DNA of 64,000 nt from Fidelibacterota bacterium (GTDB lineage Bacteria > Fidelibacterota > UBA8477 > JABMPR01): the NCBI GenBank assembly GCA_016844945.1, contig JAERTJ010000151.1, positions 1 to 64,000 on the forward strand, written 5' to 3'. Made by a program: the position numbers and the translations under genes. Of this stretch, positions 1 through 11,100 are shown piece by piece; the first letter of the stretch is position 1; every line of letters starts with the position of its first letter. The notes under the pieces are model-generated. The model was given only the letters and a program-made list of their open reading frames with translations. It was not told where the DNA came from and did no database searches.

Positions 1-2203
1 CAGGATCGTAAGAAACTGAAATAACATCTGAGGCACCTGGTGCAATCGTTCCAGTATAGCTTGAACTGAATGGGGCTGCAACTGTTACACCTGTAATGAC
101 TAGGTCAGCACCACCGTTATTGGTCACTTCAATATCCATTAGACCGGTCATACCAACTGGCATTGCGCCAAAATCATATTCAATGGGATTCAAAGCTACG
201 ATGGGAATCGAAGGTGGTTCATCCACACCAAAATTGTCTACATATACATTAAAATCTGTATTAGAGACTGTAGATTCGGCATAAAAAGCGAATTGCACAA
301 CGCCAGTGTAAGCAGAAAGGTCAACCTTTACCAATTGACCAGCATTGGCGATAACGTCACTAGTTGCATTCCACTCGCGAACGATGTTTGACTCACCCCA
401 TTCGCCGTCATCAGACATGAGAAAAATAAAGCGATCATCTTCACCCATGACATCCACACCACTACCTGAGTAGTCTGTCTGACCCAGGTCAAAGAACACT
501 TCATATGCAGTGGACCCATCACCTAAATCGATGGGTGGAGTCATTAACCAATGATTACGGGATGTTCCATAAATATTAACACGGGCACTTCCACCTAATC
601 CAACGGTATTGAGATAATCATCCAGGATGAAACCTGATGTAGATGATGTTAAGGCAGTTGCATCAGCTTCAATATACCCTGCGTACTTTGTCCAGTTTAC
701 AGGAGGGACAACATCCATTGTTTCTACAAATGCAGGAATCAGTGTAGGATCATCCACGGTTGTAAATGACCAGACTTCTGATCCAGTTGCATCTCCAGAG
801 GCATTATAGGCGACAACTGACCAGTAGTAAGTTGTACCGTATTCCAGACCCATTGGGTCATAAGCTAGAGTCGCGAATTGATCGGTTCCGTTTTCAATAT
901 TGGTCGGAGGATTGTCAGTTCCAAAATACAGGTCGGATCCAGTTGCCCATTGGTCGACGCTCCATGCAAGGTATGCATCGAGTTCAACTCCCGTGGCTGC
1001 ATCTGCAGGCATTGGATTCGAGGCAATACCTGGCACGCCCGTAGCAACATGCAATTCAGGTCCTGCAACGTCATCAATATAGACACCATATCCATAATGA
1101 GTAGTTGCTGTGAACTTGATATAAGCGTTGTCTGTCTGAGCAATATCAGTTTCTAAATCAAAAGTTTGCAGTGTGAAGTCTGCAATACTTGTCCCGTAAT
1201 ACGCAAGAGTATCCCAAGTGGCTCCACCGTCAGTACTCAATTCAACCCACAACTCGTCCTGATCTGAACCCCAAGCTACGTCTCTTAAATAGAATGTTAA
1301 GGCATCAGTTCCAGAGAGTGTTAAATCTAGACGAGGTGTAGTCAACTCAGCTGTTCGTGTATCATATGAACTATTCTTAAATAAGGCGGAAAATGTGCCA
1401 GTATTAGAATATGCAGAGCTTTGAGACCAAGTGTAGGTTTCAACAGTGGCTACATTAGTCCATCCAGTTGGGGGAAACCCACCCTCAAAACCTTCACTAA
1501 GGGTAGTGGCAGCAGCTACATTATTGTCGAAAATAAGATTATCAATGGTAACTGTGTTGGCTCCTAAAGTGTTGCTTCCATAGAATAGGATATAGCCATC
1601 AGTTCCAGCGTCAGCCGTGCCAGTAATTGTATATGTAACAAAGTCTGCGGCAGTTGCATTAGAAATGAGGACAGTGTCAGCAACAGTGCTAAGACCTTCA
1701 ACTGTAACGAAAAGTTCATAAGGGTCAGCCCAGGCAGTTGTTTTTACATCAACGCTAAAACTATAAGCTAAGCCATCCCCCGCTGTGATGGGACGTTTGA
1801 TATAGAATCCATATCCACCATCACCAAAGATGAGAGCGCCTGAACCATCTACACCTGAGAAGGGTTCCCAGCCAACAGTTGTATAGCCGCTGGTACCACC
1901 GTGTACACCCCAGCTTCCGACATCCGAATCGTCTTCAAAGCCAAGTGTGAGCACACTACGTAGCCCAGAATTTGAGACCTGATTATCAGCGATCTCAGTC
2001 AGCCTGTTGTCTTGTGCAAGCTGGGCATCACGCAACTGCAATTCATCTGAAATGAGTTGCTTCTCAGCTGTTGTTATTCTCTGGCCAGCATCATATTTAG
2101 CAAGGGCCATTTCCATGGCTTTCATTTGATCCACATTGGCTGCAAAAACAGTCGTGAGACCAAAAGACAAGACTAAGCCTGTTAGTAACAGTTTACGCCA
2201 CAT
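1..2203 (-). CDS. Secreted multidomain adhesin-like protein (3' end cut by window edge)
   Basis: I translated the minus strand from the ATG at 2203, preceded by GGAGG four bases upstream. It stays open for 734 codons to the window edge, so the C-terminus is missing. Residues 1-21 are a signal peptide (MWRKLLL..TTVFA). Residues about 24-70 are charged and helical. About 75-225 is a beta-rich carbohydrate-binding-like segment. About 236-375 resembles a cleaved-adhesin/MAM module (GFEGGFPPTGW). About 390-480 is a fibronectin type III-like repeat (TTYYWSVVAYN). A second MAM-like module spans about 490-655, and an ASH/choice-of-anchor-type domain starts near 665 (DFGAMPVG). These modules occur in exported surface proteins of FCB bacteria, often with a C-terminal sorting domain, which would lie outside the window. 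Substrate or partner is unknown. Module names come from sequence pattern only. Confidence 0.85.
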   Translation of the reverse strand, partial: MWRKLLLTGLVLSFGLTTVFAANVDQMKAMEMALAKYDAGQRITTAEKQLISDELQLRDAQLAQDNRLTEIADNQVSNSGLRSVLTLGFEDDSDVGSWGVHGGTSGYTTVGWEPFSGVDGSGALIFGDGGYGFYIKRPITAGDGLAYSFSVDVKTTAWADPYELFVTVEGLSTVADTVLISNATAADFVTYTITGTADAGTDGYILFYGSNTLGANTVTIDNLIFDNNVAAATTLSEGFEGGFPPTGWTNVATVETYTWSQSSAYSNTGTFSALFKNSSYDTRTAELTTPRLDLTLSGTDALTFYLRDVAWGSDQDELWVELSTDGGATWDTLAYYGTSIADFTLQTFDLETDIAQTDNAYIKFTATTHYGYGVYIDDVAGPELHVATGVPGIASNPMPADAATGVELDAYLAWSVDQWATGSDLYFGTDNPPTNIENGTDQFATLAYDPMGLEYGTTYYWSVVAYNASGDATGSEVWSFTTVDDPTLIPAFVETMDVVPPVNWTKYAGYIEADATALTSSTSGFILDDYLNTVGLGGSARVNIYGTSRNHWLMTPPIDLGDGSTAYEVFFDLGQTDYSGSGVDVMGEDDRFIFLMSDDGEWGESNIVREWNATSDVIANAGQLVKVDLSAYTGVVQFAFYAESTVSNTDFNVYVDNFGVDEPPSIPIVALNPIEYDFGAMPVGMTGLMDIEVTNNGGADLVITGVTVAAPFSSSYTGTIAPGASDVISVSYDP

Positions 2204-2410
2204 ACTTCCTCCGTTTATTTGTTAGACGCTATAAATACAGAAATACCAGCAACTTGACTGCTGATGCACATCATTTTCAGTATTTTAACCATTGTATACA
2301 GTAATCCCAGCTCCTCCAAGAACTAAAAGTATCATAAATATAACATTTTTTCTGGATTTGATCTGACTCACAACTGAAGACATGTTTCCTGTGATTTATT
2401 TATTTAATTA

Positions 2411-2438
2411 TTTACACGCAATCGCTTAACATTATAAT
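2411..2438 (+). promoter_or_regulatory. Sigma-70-type promoter for the CHAD/uup pair
   Basis: TTTACA at 2411-2416 (5 of 6 to TTGACA), a 16-bp spacer and a perfect TATAAT at 2433-2438 lie about 100 bases before the CHAD start. The -10 sits in the palindrome CATTATAATG, so it could also be read leftward. The rest of the 333-bp divergent gap 2204-2536 is A+T-rich and shows no other gene or RNA that I can recognise. Confidence 0.5.
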
Positions 2439-2536
2439 GATAATTAACCATCTCGCTATATATATTTAATGCTGTCAGATGAGGAATTTTTGAAGCCCTG
2501 GATAGTTATCCACTCTGTCCTGATTATATTGAGTTC

Positions 2537-3340
2537 ATGAATTCATTTTCGCATTTTGTTAAAGATTTGATCAGCGAGGTACAATCCTACCACCACACCC
2601 TAAAATCCAAGCCTAAAACATCTATACACGAGATTCGGAAACGTACCAAGTTTCTCAGAGCACTTCTCAAATTTGACTCCATGGCGCCACCTGAAACAAA
2701 AACTTCTCTCAAAAACATCAGCGCTTCACTAGCGCCTTATAGAGATGCTCAGGTCCATGTTGAAACCTACAAGAACATCCTGGATCAAAACAGGAATCAT
2801 AAGAGTGAATCACTTGAGGATATACTTTTTCAAAACAGCTACTTCAAGACGCCAATCCCCGAATCGAAAGTGTTAATCACGTTAGATTCAGAGCTAGGAG
2901 GACTATCAACTTTCACCCCCAGTACCCCTACAGTTGAATTCATACGTTCTCAAGTGGAGGAATCATTCCAGCGTGGTGTTCAAGCGCTAGACTCCGCTCT
3001 CAAGAGCTCTGATAGGGAAACCTTGCACACCCTGAGAAAAAAGACCAAACGACTCTGGTATCAATTGCGATTCGTTTTTGGAGATGAGATAACATACAGC
3101 AGTCATCCAGTAGAGCTTTCTGATCATCTATGTAAATTGCTGGGAGAGATTCATGATCTGGATGTTTTCGCCGAGCTTATCCCGACTCCTAATGCCAGTG
3201 GAATTGCGAAATTTATAGATGATAAGCGAAAAATAATACTGCCCGTAGCCCTGGACGAGGCACATTATCTTTTTGTAGAGCAGGCAACCCTTTTCAACAC
3301 CCTCTTAACCCAAACTCAACCTGTCGAGACTGCATCCTAA
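2537..3340 (+). CDS. CHAD domain protein
   Basis: 267 residues, almost all alpha-helical in composition. It shows the two signature CHAD motifs: HEIRKRTKFLRALLKF near residues 31-46 and LHTLRKKTKRLWYQLRFVF near 163-181, followed by LGEIHDLDVFAEL near 201. The CHAD family (conserved histidine alpha-helical domain) has basic surfaces and binds polyphosphate; many members associate with polyphosphate granules or sit beside CYTH/triphosphate tunnel enzymes. No CYTH gene is visible here. The stop codon TAA (3338-3340) directly abuts the ATG of the downstream ABC-F gene, so the two are probably translationally coupled. No strong Shine-Dalgarno precedes this ATG. The cellular role is inferred from family only. 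Confidence 0.85.
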   Translation: MNSFSHFVKDLISEVQSYHHTLKSKPKTSIHEIRKRTKFLRALLKFDSMAPPETKTSLKNISASLAPYRDAQVHVETYKNILDQNRNHKSESLEDILFQNSYFKTPIPESKVLITLDSELGGLSTFTPSTPTVEFIRSQVEESFQRGVQALDSALKSSDRETLHTLRKKTKRLWYQLRFVFGDEITYSSHPVELSDHLCKLLGEIHDLDVFAELIPTPNASGIAKFIDDKRKIILPVALDEAHYLFVEQATLFNTLLTQTQPVETAS

Positions 3341-5149
3341 ATGGCACCAAATATTCTCATCTCAACTCAGAAAATCAGCAAATCTTTTAGTAATACCCTC
3401 CTGTTTAAAAACTTGTCAGTCAATATTCACGCTGAGGAACGCATTGGGCTTATCGGTCCCAATGGAGCCGGTAAATCAACCCTGTTAAAAATTCTGTCTG
3501 GAATTGAGCAGGTGGACGATGGAGACCTATCCTTCAAATCAGGGTTAAGGGTTTCCTATCTCTCACAAATTGATGAATTCGATGGGGAGCAAACGATTCA
3601 TGACACTATCATGGATCATTTTCCCGAGCACCTGGCAACCTGGGAAGTCAACAAACGCTTGAATGATATACAGACCAAAATGCAGTTTGCAGATATGGAT
3701 ATCACGGTATCGATGCTCTCTGGTGGCTGGAAAAAAAGAGTTGCCATTGCCTGTGTTATTGCCCAGGATTGTGACCTGGTATTATTAGACGAGCCAACCA
3801 ATCATCTTGACCTTCAAGGAATTCTCTGGCTGGAATCATTTCTTCAGCAAGCCACCTTTGCTTTCGTCCTGATCAGTCATGATCGTTTTATTCTTGAAAA
3901 TACCTGCAACCGTATCATGGATCTGGATAGACGCTATAAGCAGGGGTATCTAAAAGTACGAGGTAACTATTCACAATTTCTTCAGGACCAGGAGAGGTAT
4001 TTGAATGATCAACGCGCGGCTGAAGTTGCCCTGTCAAATAAAGTCCGTCGCGAAATTGATTGGCTCCGTACAGGACCCAAAGCACGTACAACCAAGGCTC
4101 AGTACAGAATCGACAAAGCCCACGATATGATTGATGAATTATCTGACCTGAAACAACGCAATAACCATCAAACAGAAGCTGGTTTAAAATTTGAAGCTGG
4201 TGAGAGAAAATCCAAGAAGCTGCTACACGCCCGAGGCTTGAGTAAAACTCGCGGTGGGAAAGAACTTTTTAACAATCTCGAACTCTTTCTTTCACCTCGC
4301 ATGAAGGTTGGCATTATGGGTACCAATGGGAGTGGCAAGAGCAGCCTCATTGATGTCCTGAGGGGTGAACTAGACCCAGATAAAGGCGAGGTTGAAATAA
4401 CCCAGGGGGTAAATCTGGTCACGCTGGATCAATCAAGAGTGCTCCCCAATGAAAAATTATCGCTGAAACGCGCCCTGGCTCCCGATGGCGACACAGTTAT
4501 ATATCATGGCAATCCACTGCACATCAGTGCCTGGGCAAATAAATTCCTATTTCCCAAAGAACAACTTGAATTACCTGTGGCTCAATTATCAGGTGGTGAA
4601 AGAGCCCGTGTTCTACTGGCGAAAATCATGCTGGAAACCGCTGAAATTCTCATACTGGATGAGCCAACCAACGATCTGGATATCCCCACATTGGAAGTTC
4701 TGGAAGAGAGCCTTTTGGAATACACGGGGGCACTCTTGCTCATCACCCACGACCGCTATCTAATGGATCGCATCTGTGACCAGATCATCTATCTGGATGG
4801 TCAGGGGAATGTGAAATTTTTTGCTGATACTTTTCAATTAACCGCCTATCAAAAATCGCTTGAGACACCCACTGAGGGTGTTGAAGAACGGCGACCCAGC
4901 AATAACAAATTACGCCATCAGCAACTCAAGATATTGCGCAAGACCTTCTCAAAGGCAGAACGTGATATTGATAAAGCTGAAGCCCAGAAGGCAGTGTTGG
5001 AAACTGACCTTCATAACCCTGCCAATGCCACAGACCCTGGGAAATTAGCTGAGATATCCACCACACTTGATGCATTGAATATCAGGATCGATGAGTTACT
5101 AGAGGAATGGGAATCGCTGAGTGATCAGATTGCTGAAATTGAGGGGTGA
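3341..5149 (+). CDS. uup: ABC-F family ATPase, Uup-like
   Basis: 602 residues with two ABC ATPase domains and no membrane segments. Domain 1 has Walker A GPNGAGKST (about 38-46), signature LSGGWKKR (about 126) and Walker B LVLLDEPTNHLD (about 146-157). Domain 2 has GTNGSGKSS (about 326), LSGGERARV (about 416) and ILILDEPTNDLD (about 437-448). Residues about 515-602 form a charged coiled-coil tail, the C-terminal domain typical of Uup, which binds DNA or ribosomes. ABC-F proteins act on the ribosome or on branched DNA rather than in transport. Start ATG immediately follows the CHAD stop. It could also be named EttA/YfmR-like; the C-terminal tail favours Uup. Confidence 0.88.
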   Translation: MAPNILISTQKISKSFSNTLLFKNLSVNIHAEERIGLIGPNGAGKSTLLKILSGIEQVDDGDLSFKSGLRVSYLSQIDEFDGEQTIHDTIMDHFPEHLATWEVNKRLNDIQTKMQFADMDITVSMLSGGWKKRVAIACVIAQDCDLVLLDEPTNHLDLQGILWLESFLQQATFAFVLISHDRFILENTCNRIMDLDRRYKQGYLKVRGNYSQFLQDQERYLNDQRAAEVALSNKVRREIDWLRTGPKARTTKAQYRIDKAHDMIDELSDLKQRNNHQTEAGLKFEAGERKSKKLLHARGLSKTRGGKELFNNLELFLSPRMKVGIMGTNGSGKSSLIDVLRGELDPDKGEVEITQGVNLVTLDQSRVLPNEKLSLKRALAPDGDTVIYHGNPLHISAWANKFLFPKEQLELPVAQLSGGERARVLLAKIMLETAEILILDEPTNDLDIPTLEVLEESLLEYTGALLLITHDRYLMDRICDQIIYLDGQGNVKFFADTFQLTAYQKSLETPTEGVEERRPSNNKLRHQQLKILRKTFSKAERDIDKAEAQKAVLETDLHNPANATDPGKLAEISTTLDALNIRIDELLEEWESLSDQIAEIEG

Positions 5150-5156
5150 TTCTACA

Positions 5157-5190
5157 TCTCCAGGCAAGGATTCAAATCCTCGCCTGGAGA
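5157..5190. terminator. Stem-loop between convergent uup and addAB genes
   Basis: Outer arms TCTCCAGGC (5157-5165) and GCCTGGAGA (5182-5190) pair perfectly over 9 bp. Inner arms AGGAT (5167-5171) and ATCCT (5176-5180) extend the stem around a four-base loop. It lies between two converging stop codons. Neither strand has a run of T after the stem, so it is a hairpin 3'-end element rather than a classical intrinsic terminator. Confidence 0.55.
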
Positions 5191-5194
5191 AACC

Positions 5195-8100
5195 TTACCG
5201 GGGTAGCGCAGTTTTACGACAGATACGCTCAAAGGGACAGTAAGCACAGGCCCTTTTTTCATCCCGAGTTGTCAGGGGAAATTCATTCTCTACTAATGGC
5301 TGGGCATAGGCTAAAGTTTCAGATTTTATCCGCTCTGATGACCAGGTTTCACAGGATCCAATACGAACCGTTGCCCTGGATTTTTTTGAGAGCGTATCCA
5401 ACACAGGATTGTCTGAATCCAAGTCACCAAGATAGCCTTTTATTCCCAGGGCATTGTCTCTGAAACCCTTGACCTGTTCATAGGTAAGAACCACATTTTT
5501 CTCAGGAAAACGTGATTTTAGAACGAGATAATAAAACAACATTTGACTGGTCCAGAATTCTCGACTGTCCCTAATATCAACACCCCCGGTTTTGTAATCG
5601 GTTGCCCAGACATGATCACCTCTGATCATGACACGGTCGATTTTGCCTCTTAAAGTGAGTTTTATTTCCTGCTCTTCTATTGTGAAGGCATCCCAGGAAT
5701 CCTTGTCACGTGTATCTCCGAAGGCTTGCTCATGAAGTCCCTCGACTTCAAATTTTGTCAATACACTCAATTCTTCTGATAGTAAAGCAGACAATAGATT
5801 TTTCTGAGGATCATGGAAGTTTCTGAAGTACAACTCACCCCATTTATTCTGGATCAGGTCTGCATCGAGTTCTATTTTCTTGGCTTTCAGCAACTCTCGG
5901 GCAACACTTTCCAGAAGTGAGTATGCTTTCTGGAGGTCATTAATTGCGATTAAAGAACCGCCCTTTTTACCAAAAATTTCTAGGGTTTTATGAACCAGGT
6001 TTCCAACTTCAATTTCCTGTTGATCAGCAATATTGGTTTCAGCAGGTTCCAATTTGAGTTTCCGGCTGTACCAATAGCGCTGCGGACATTTGATAAGTTC
6101 ATCAAACGCAGATGCAGAGACTTGATCAAAGGTCTTCATATCGTGTGGATTTAGTTTACCATACCACGATCCTCGTCCAGGATGAGCCAACAATTCATTG
6201 TGTCTCATCTGGCGGGACGACTGTGGATCTGCTAATCTTTTCCCAATTAATTGATCAAATTGCTGATCTTGAGATATTGCTTCGAGATGGGGATATTCAA
6301 CCTTGGTGAGATACTGGCAAAAAGTACTTTCCTGTAAAACTGCACCATCAACAGTGTGACGGGGAGAGGTAAATTCGATTTTCCCTGTAGGTCGGTTCAG
6401 CCATTGCCTAAACAAGTAAAGATTCAAAAACCAGGGGTTTAGTAACGCAGGTTTCAGATATGGATTACTGTCTGTAGTTAATGGAAATTGTCCTTCTGTC
6501 ATTCCCAGAACAAAAAGATTGCCGTCCTTCAGGTTTAGCGTATCCAGTAAGGAGATGACATCTACCCCAAATCCCTGCTGTGCTGAAGCAACCTCTACCC
6601 CCTTTAGCCGCTCTTTCAGCTCACGTTTCAGGTCACTAAAACTGCCTTTGCGAGTGAGATAACGCTCCCAGTCATTGCGAATACCGAGAATGGCATTTTT
6701 CAATGATGTGTAGGATTTGGATGCCACACTACCTGCATCCAGCCTGTTGGTAAAGTTGAATGATTTGAGAAGTTCCATTAACCAATCAGCACCATCGATC
6801 AGTGGGGATGGCTGCCCGACTTGCCACTGTTCGGTGGCGAATTTTACCAGATCAGCCGCTGTTTTTTGAAGCTTGGGATGGTCTATTTTGTCAGGTAGGG
6901 ATTCATCAAAAAGAGTCAGGCCAATTTTCCTCATCTCAATGTCCAACCTGAGCCGTAAATAGCCCTCAGATCCACTTGGGATAACCAGGGGGTGCAACCA
7001 TACAGTCATTGCCAGATCCCATGATAACTGGCGACTCAAACGCCCCTGAATCAGGGCAAATGCCAATTGGGTTACGGGTCTTTCCATCACAGGTTCACGT
7101 TTACTCAGACGGACCGAGATCCCCACCTGATCAAACACCCGTTTAATGGATGGGACATATCGTTCCATTGATGAAACTGCAATCTGTATATTTGATGGGT
7201 CAACACCCCTGTTGATAAGATTCTTCACCCTGGAAGCAGTGAGCAATACTTCTTCATAAATAGAGAAACAAGAAGTGTAGGTGTGTTTGGTATCATTTGC
7301 CGGCATCTCTTCCTGCGAGGACCACGCGGCAATGGACATTTGAAAGCCTGCTTGTGCTTTTCCTTCTTTGAGGGGATCAATAAAAACAAGATCATTCTGG
7401 AGAGCTAGATTCTGCAAAAAGATGTAATCTGAGGGAGAGGTCGAATGAATGGAATTAACGATGACCTTCATGGCTTTTGAAAGGACAGATAGTTCTGTGT
7501 TTCTTCCCGGCACCTGGATTCCATGGGTATCACACCATTCCAGAAAAGTCGCGAATAATTCCTGTTTTGAAGTCACGACTGCTTCACCCTGGGTCGCTTT
7601 ATAAAATGCTTCTGCCAGTCGGTTTACAACACCCCATTGTGGTCTTTTACCCATGAGTTGGGCTACTGCCAGTCGTGTCAGGTAGGGTGTCAACCTACGC
7701 CCACCCTGTTCTGTTAGTTTGCGAAATTCTCCCAAAGTCACGATCTGTAAGCGGGGATGATTCAGATTTACACTTGCCAGTGATTGCGCCAGTCTTTCCC
7801 CGCTGTTTTTTGTTGGCTCAATGACAACAACTTCCTCACTGCTATCAAGTCGTTTGAGAATGCTATGTAAGGCTTCGGTGGGAGGATGCTTAACCGGCAA
7901 AAATGGTTGTAGTCCCTTCCCGTGACTCACGCTGGAAAGACCCTGGAAGTAGGCTTCCTCATCGTAAGGAATATTGATAATTTTATCAAACCTATTGAAA
8001 TACAGTTCACCCCGGGCATGAATTCCATAAAGACTTTTGAGAATCCATAAATAGGTCTGGATCTGGTACCAGTATGCATGTTGCTTTAGTTTTGATTCAT

Positions 8101-11100
8101 CAGGCAGTTCTTTATCTGTTTTGTAATCCAGAACAATCCAGTCCTGACCTTCCTGGTAGAGGAGATCAATAATTCCTGAGACTTTATACACACGTGATGA
8201 ACTCTTCAAGTAGCCAAAAACTGGAAGCTCAGGTAACTTATTGGCAGATGGGAGTGTTGCAACCTTCTGGTCAAGTTCGCTCCTGCGATAAATGTCAAGA
8301 CAGTGTCTTAAATCATCTAGAAAAGGATTTTGACCTTCAGGATCTACAATGCCTTCATCTTCTAGGAAGAGCTTTATTTCCTTGGAATACTTTTCTATGT
8401 CGAACCATTCCATCTCCATAGCACGGTGGAGGAGTCGACCAAAGGTCAGAGCTGTTGTTTCCAGACCCAGATCATCTCCGAGTTGTCTCTCATCTGAGCC
8501 AGAATAACTCTTTTGATCCATCCAGGTCATAATGGTATGGGGCGAAATTTCTTCGTAAATCAGCTGATGAGAATTATCCACTGGAGGTGTCAACCCCTGT
8601 ACAACACTTGAGGTATTTTGATTGGTCGAGACGATGAGGTCAGACCCAGGTGTTATATCATAAACCAATTCTTCAGTTGAGCGTTCTTGCCACTCCTTTT
8701 GTAGTGTTTGGGGCTCATTCAGCGCCAGTTCCTTGTCCAGCTGAAGATCAAAAACGGGGTTTAAATAGCGCTTCCATCTTGTGCTCGAAGCAGGCTGACG
8801 TGCCCCATTTATTCTTGCGATAAAACTGATTCCAAATCTTGCGCGTGTCACCGCTACATAGAAAAGGCGTAGATCCTCGGCTTCTTCCTCCGCTTTTACC
8901 TGAGATTTAATCTCATCAAACAGACGGGTTGCATGACTTGAGGTATGTGAATCCAACGTAATTCCTGCTTGCCAGGCGTCACCCTGTCTCCCCAGAAATA
9001 ACCCACTCTTTTCAGCAGGGGATGAAGATTGCATTCCAGGAAGGAGAACGACGGGGAATTCCAGTCCCTTTGCTTTATGAATGGTAAGAATCTGAATTTT
9101 CGCGGATCCTGGTATTTCAGCCTGGGAGTCATCACCATGCTGAATCTGATATTTGAAATACTCCTGGATCTCTCTAATCCCAAGACCATCCAGAGAGCGT
9201 TGATGTATCATATGGATCAGTCGATCCAGGTTGGCAAGTCGTAAGTTCCCACCAGTTTCTGAAAGCCATGCTAAGCGACGTTCGTCCTCTGATAAAAGGC
9301 GAGTGATCAACCTGTCAACTGGCTCTCTCGCTGTCTCCTGCTGCCACCCTCTCAATGTTTCTATTATTTCTGGATGTGCCTGACTTAAACTATTCCATAC
9401 CCATCCCCCCCGTTCTCTATCGCCAGCGAGCTCTCTTAATCCTTGAATCTCAGAATCTGGGAGTACAAAAAAGGGACTTCTAAGAAGACCAACCAGTGCG
9501 AGATCATCCAGAGGGTTAACCAGAACACTGAGAAGATGATAGATGTCATAGCTCTCCTGCTGTTCAAAGAGTCCTTTGCTTGAGAGCACTTCAAATTCTA
9601 AACCCCTGGCGGTAAAGATACGGATATAATCCAGGATATGGGTAAATGACCTGAGAAGGATTCCAATTGCAGGTCCCTTACGAGTGTCAATCCCCTTCTT
9701 CTCTATCCAGGTGAGCCACTCCTCAGCCAATTCAGCTGTCTTCATAATATCTATAGGATATCCCTGAGACTGTTCATTATCCAGAACCACATTTAGCGTA
9801 CAACGGGATATTTCTTGCTCTTCAGGTGTTATTGGACTGCTTTTAGCTGCACTTGTCTCGCGAAATATTGTTTCATATAGTTCGATATTTTCCTGGTCGG
9901 AGGCTTCCGGGAAGCTGAAACTCATGATCGGGTTAATTACTGAGTCAACATAATGCCTCGAGGAACGGTAAGTCTCATCGGCGGACAGAATCCACCCTCG
10001 TTTGTCCGCTATGATGGATCTTACCCTGTTCATAACCTGGACATCTGCCTGATTAAAACGATAGATAGATTGCTTGGTATCCCCTACAATAAAAAGTCCC
10101 TGTTCGCGAATCTCTGTGGTACCAGCCTGGGCGATAAGTCTGACAATATCCCACCGCAGATCATTGGTATCCTGAAATTCATCAAAAAGGATATGTGGAA
10201 ATCGTCTTGAATAATGAGCTGCAACTTCAGGATCTTCGAGTACTTGACGAGCCTGCAGAATGACCTCATCAAAGCTCAAGACGCCTTCTCGCTTTAACCG
10301 TTGACTAAGAACATCCCAATAGGATTTGAAAAACCTGGCGAGGTGATGGTGGATGACACAGGCGTCTAAATCCCACGGTCCAGGGAGTGCCACCAGCTTT
10401 TCATAGGCAATACTATCTACCACCTCGCTTAAAAAGCGCTTCAACCGTGTACTTATCTCTGATTTCCATTCCGGCGTCCACACGCCGTTGGAAATTCTAA
10501 TCTGCGCTAAATATTTCTCCTGTTTTGAAGTAAGAGTAAACTTTTTGACATACTCCAGCAATTCAAGGGTTTTGGTATATTCATCACCAGTGCGTTCATT
10601 CAATTTCGTGGAAAGGTTTTTCAAGCTTTTATAGAAGACATTTTCAGGATTTACCATATCAGAAGGTTCTGGAAGTCCTTCAACCAATTTAGGAAGGAGT
10701 TGTACAATCGCTTTAATAGTATCTTGAATAGGATTCTCTGAGAGAAATTCCTGTTGGAGTTCCTGCGGTGTATGTGAGGCATGATATTCAAGCCAATGAG
10801 ACATCAGCTGAGAGTGGGATTGGAGCTTTTTGACATACTCATTTAGGTGATAAATTGAAAGATGATCAAGCAAGACCTTTAAATTTTCGTTCGCTTTTCT
10901 GCTTTGCTCCCGAAAAAATCCTTCCCAGGTTTCCAACTCCATGCGTTGCGTATCGGCCTCATCCTGTATCCTGAATTCCGGATCAATATTCAACCGTTCA
11001 GCCTGGTCTCTAAGAATTTGAGCACAGAAAGCATCAACTGTTGAAATTGCATTTTTTGAATACGTCGACCTGAAATGCATTTTGCTGGACTGAGAAGCCT

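Noticed and set aside
8896-9189. Reading frames lying within the addAB gene on either strand
   Set aside because: Composition and lack of motifs show they are shadows of the large coding frame.
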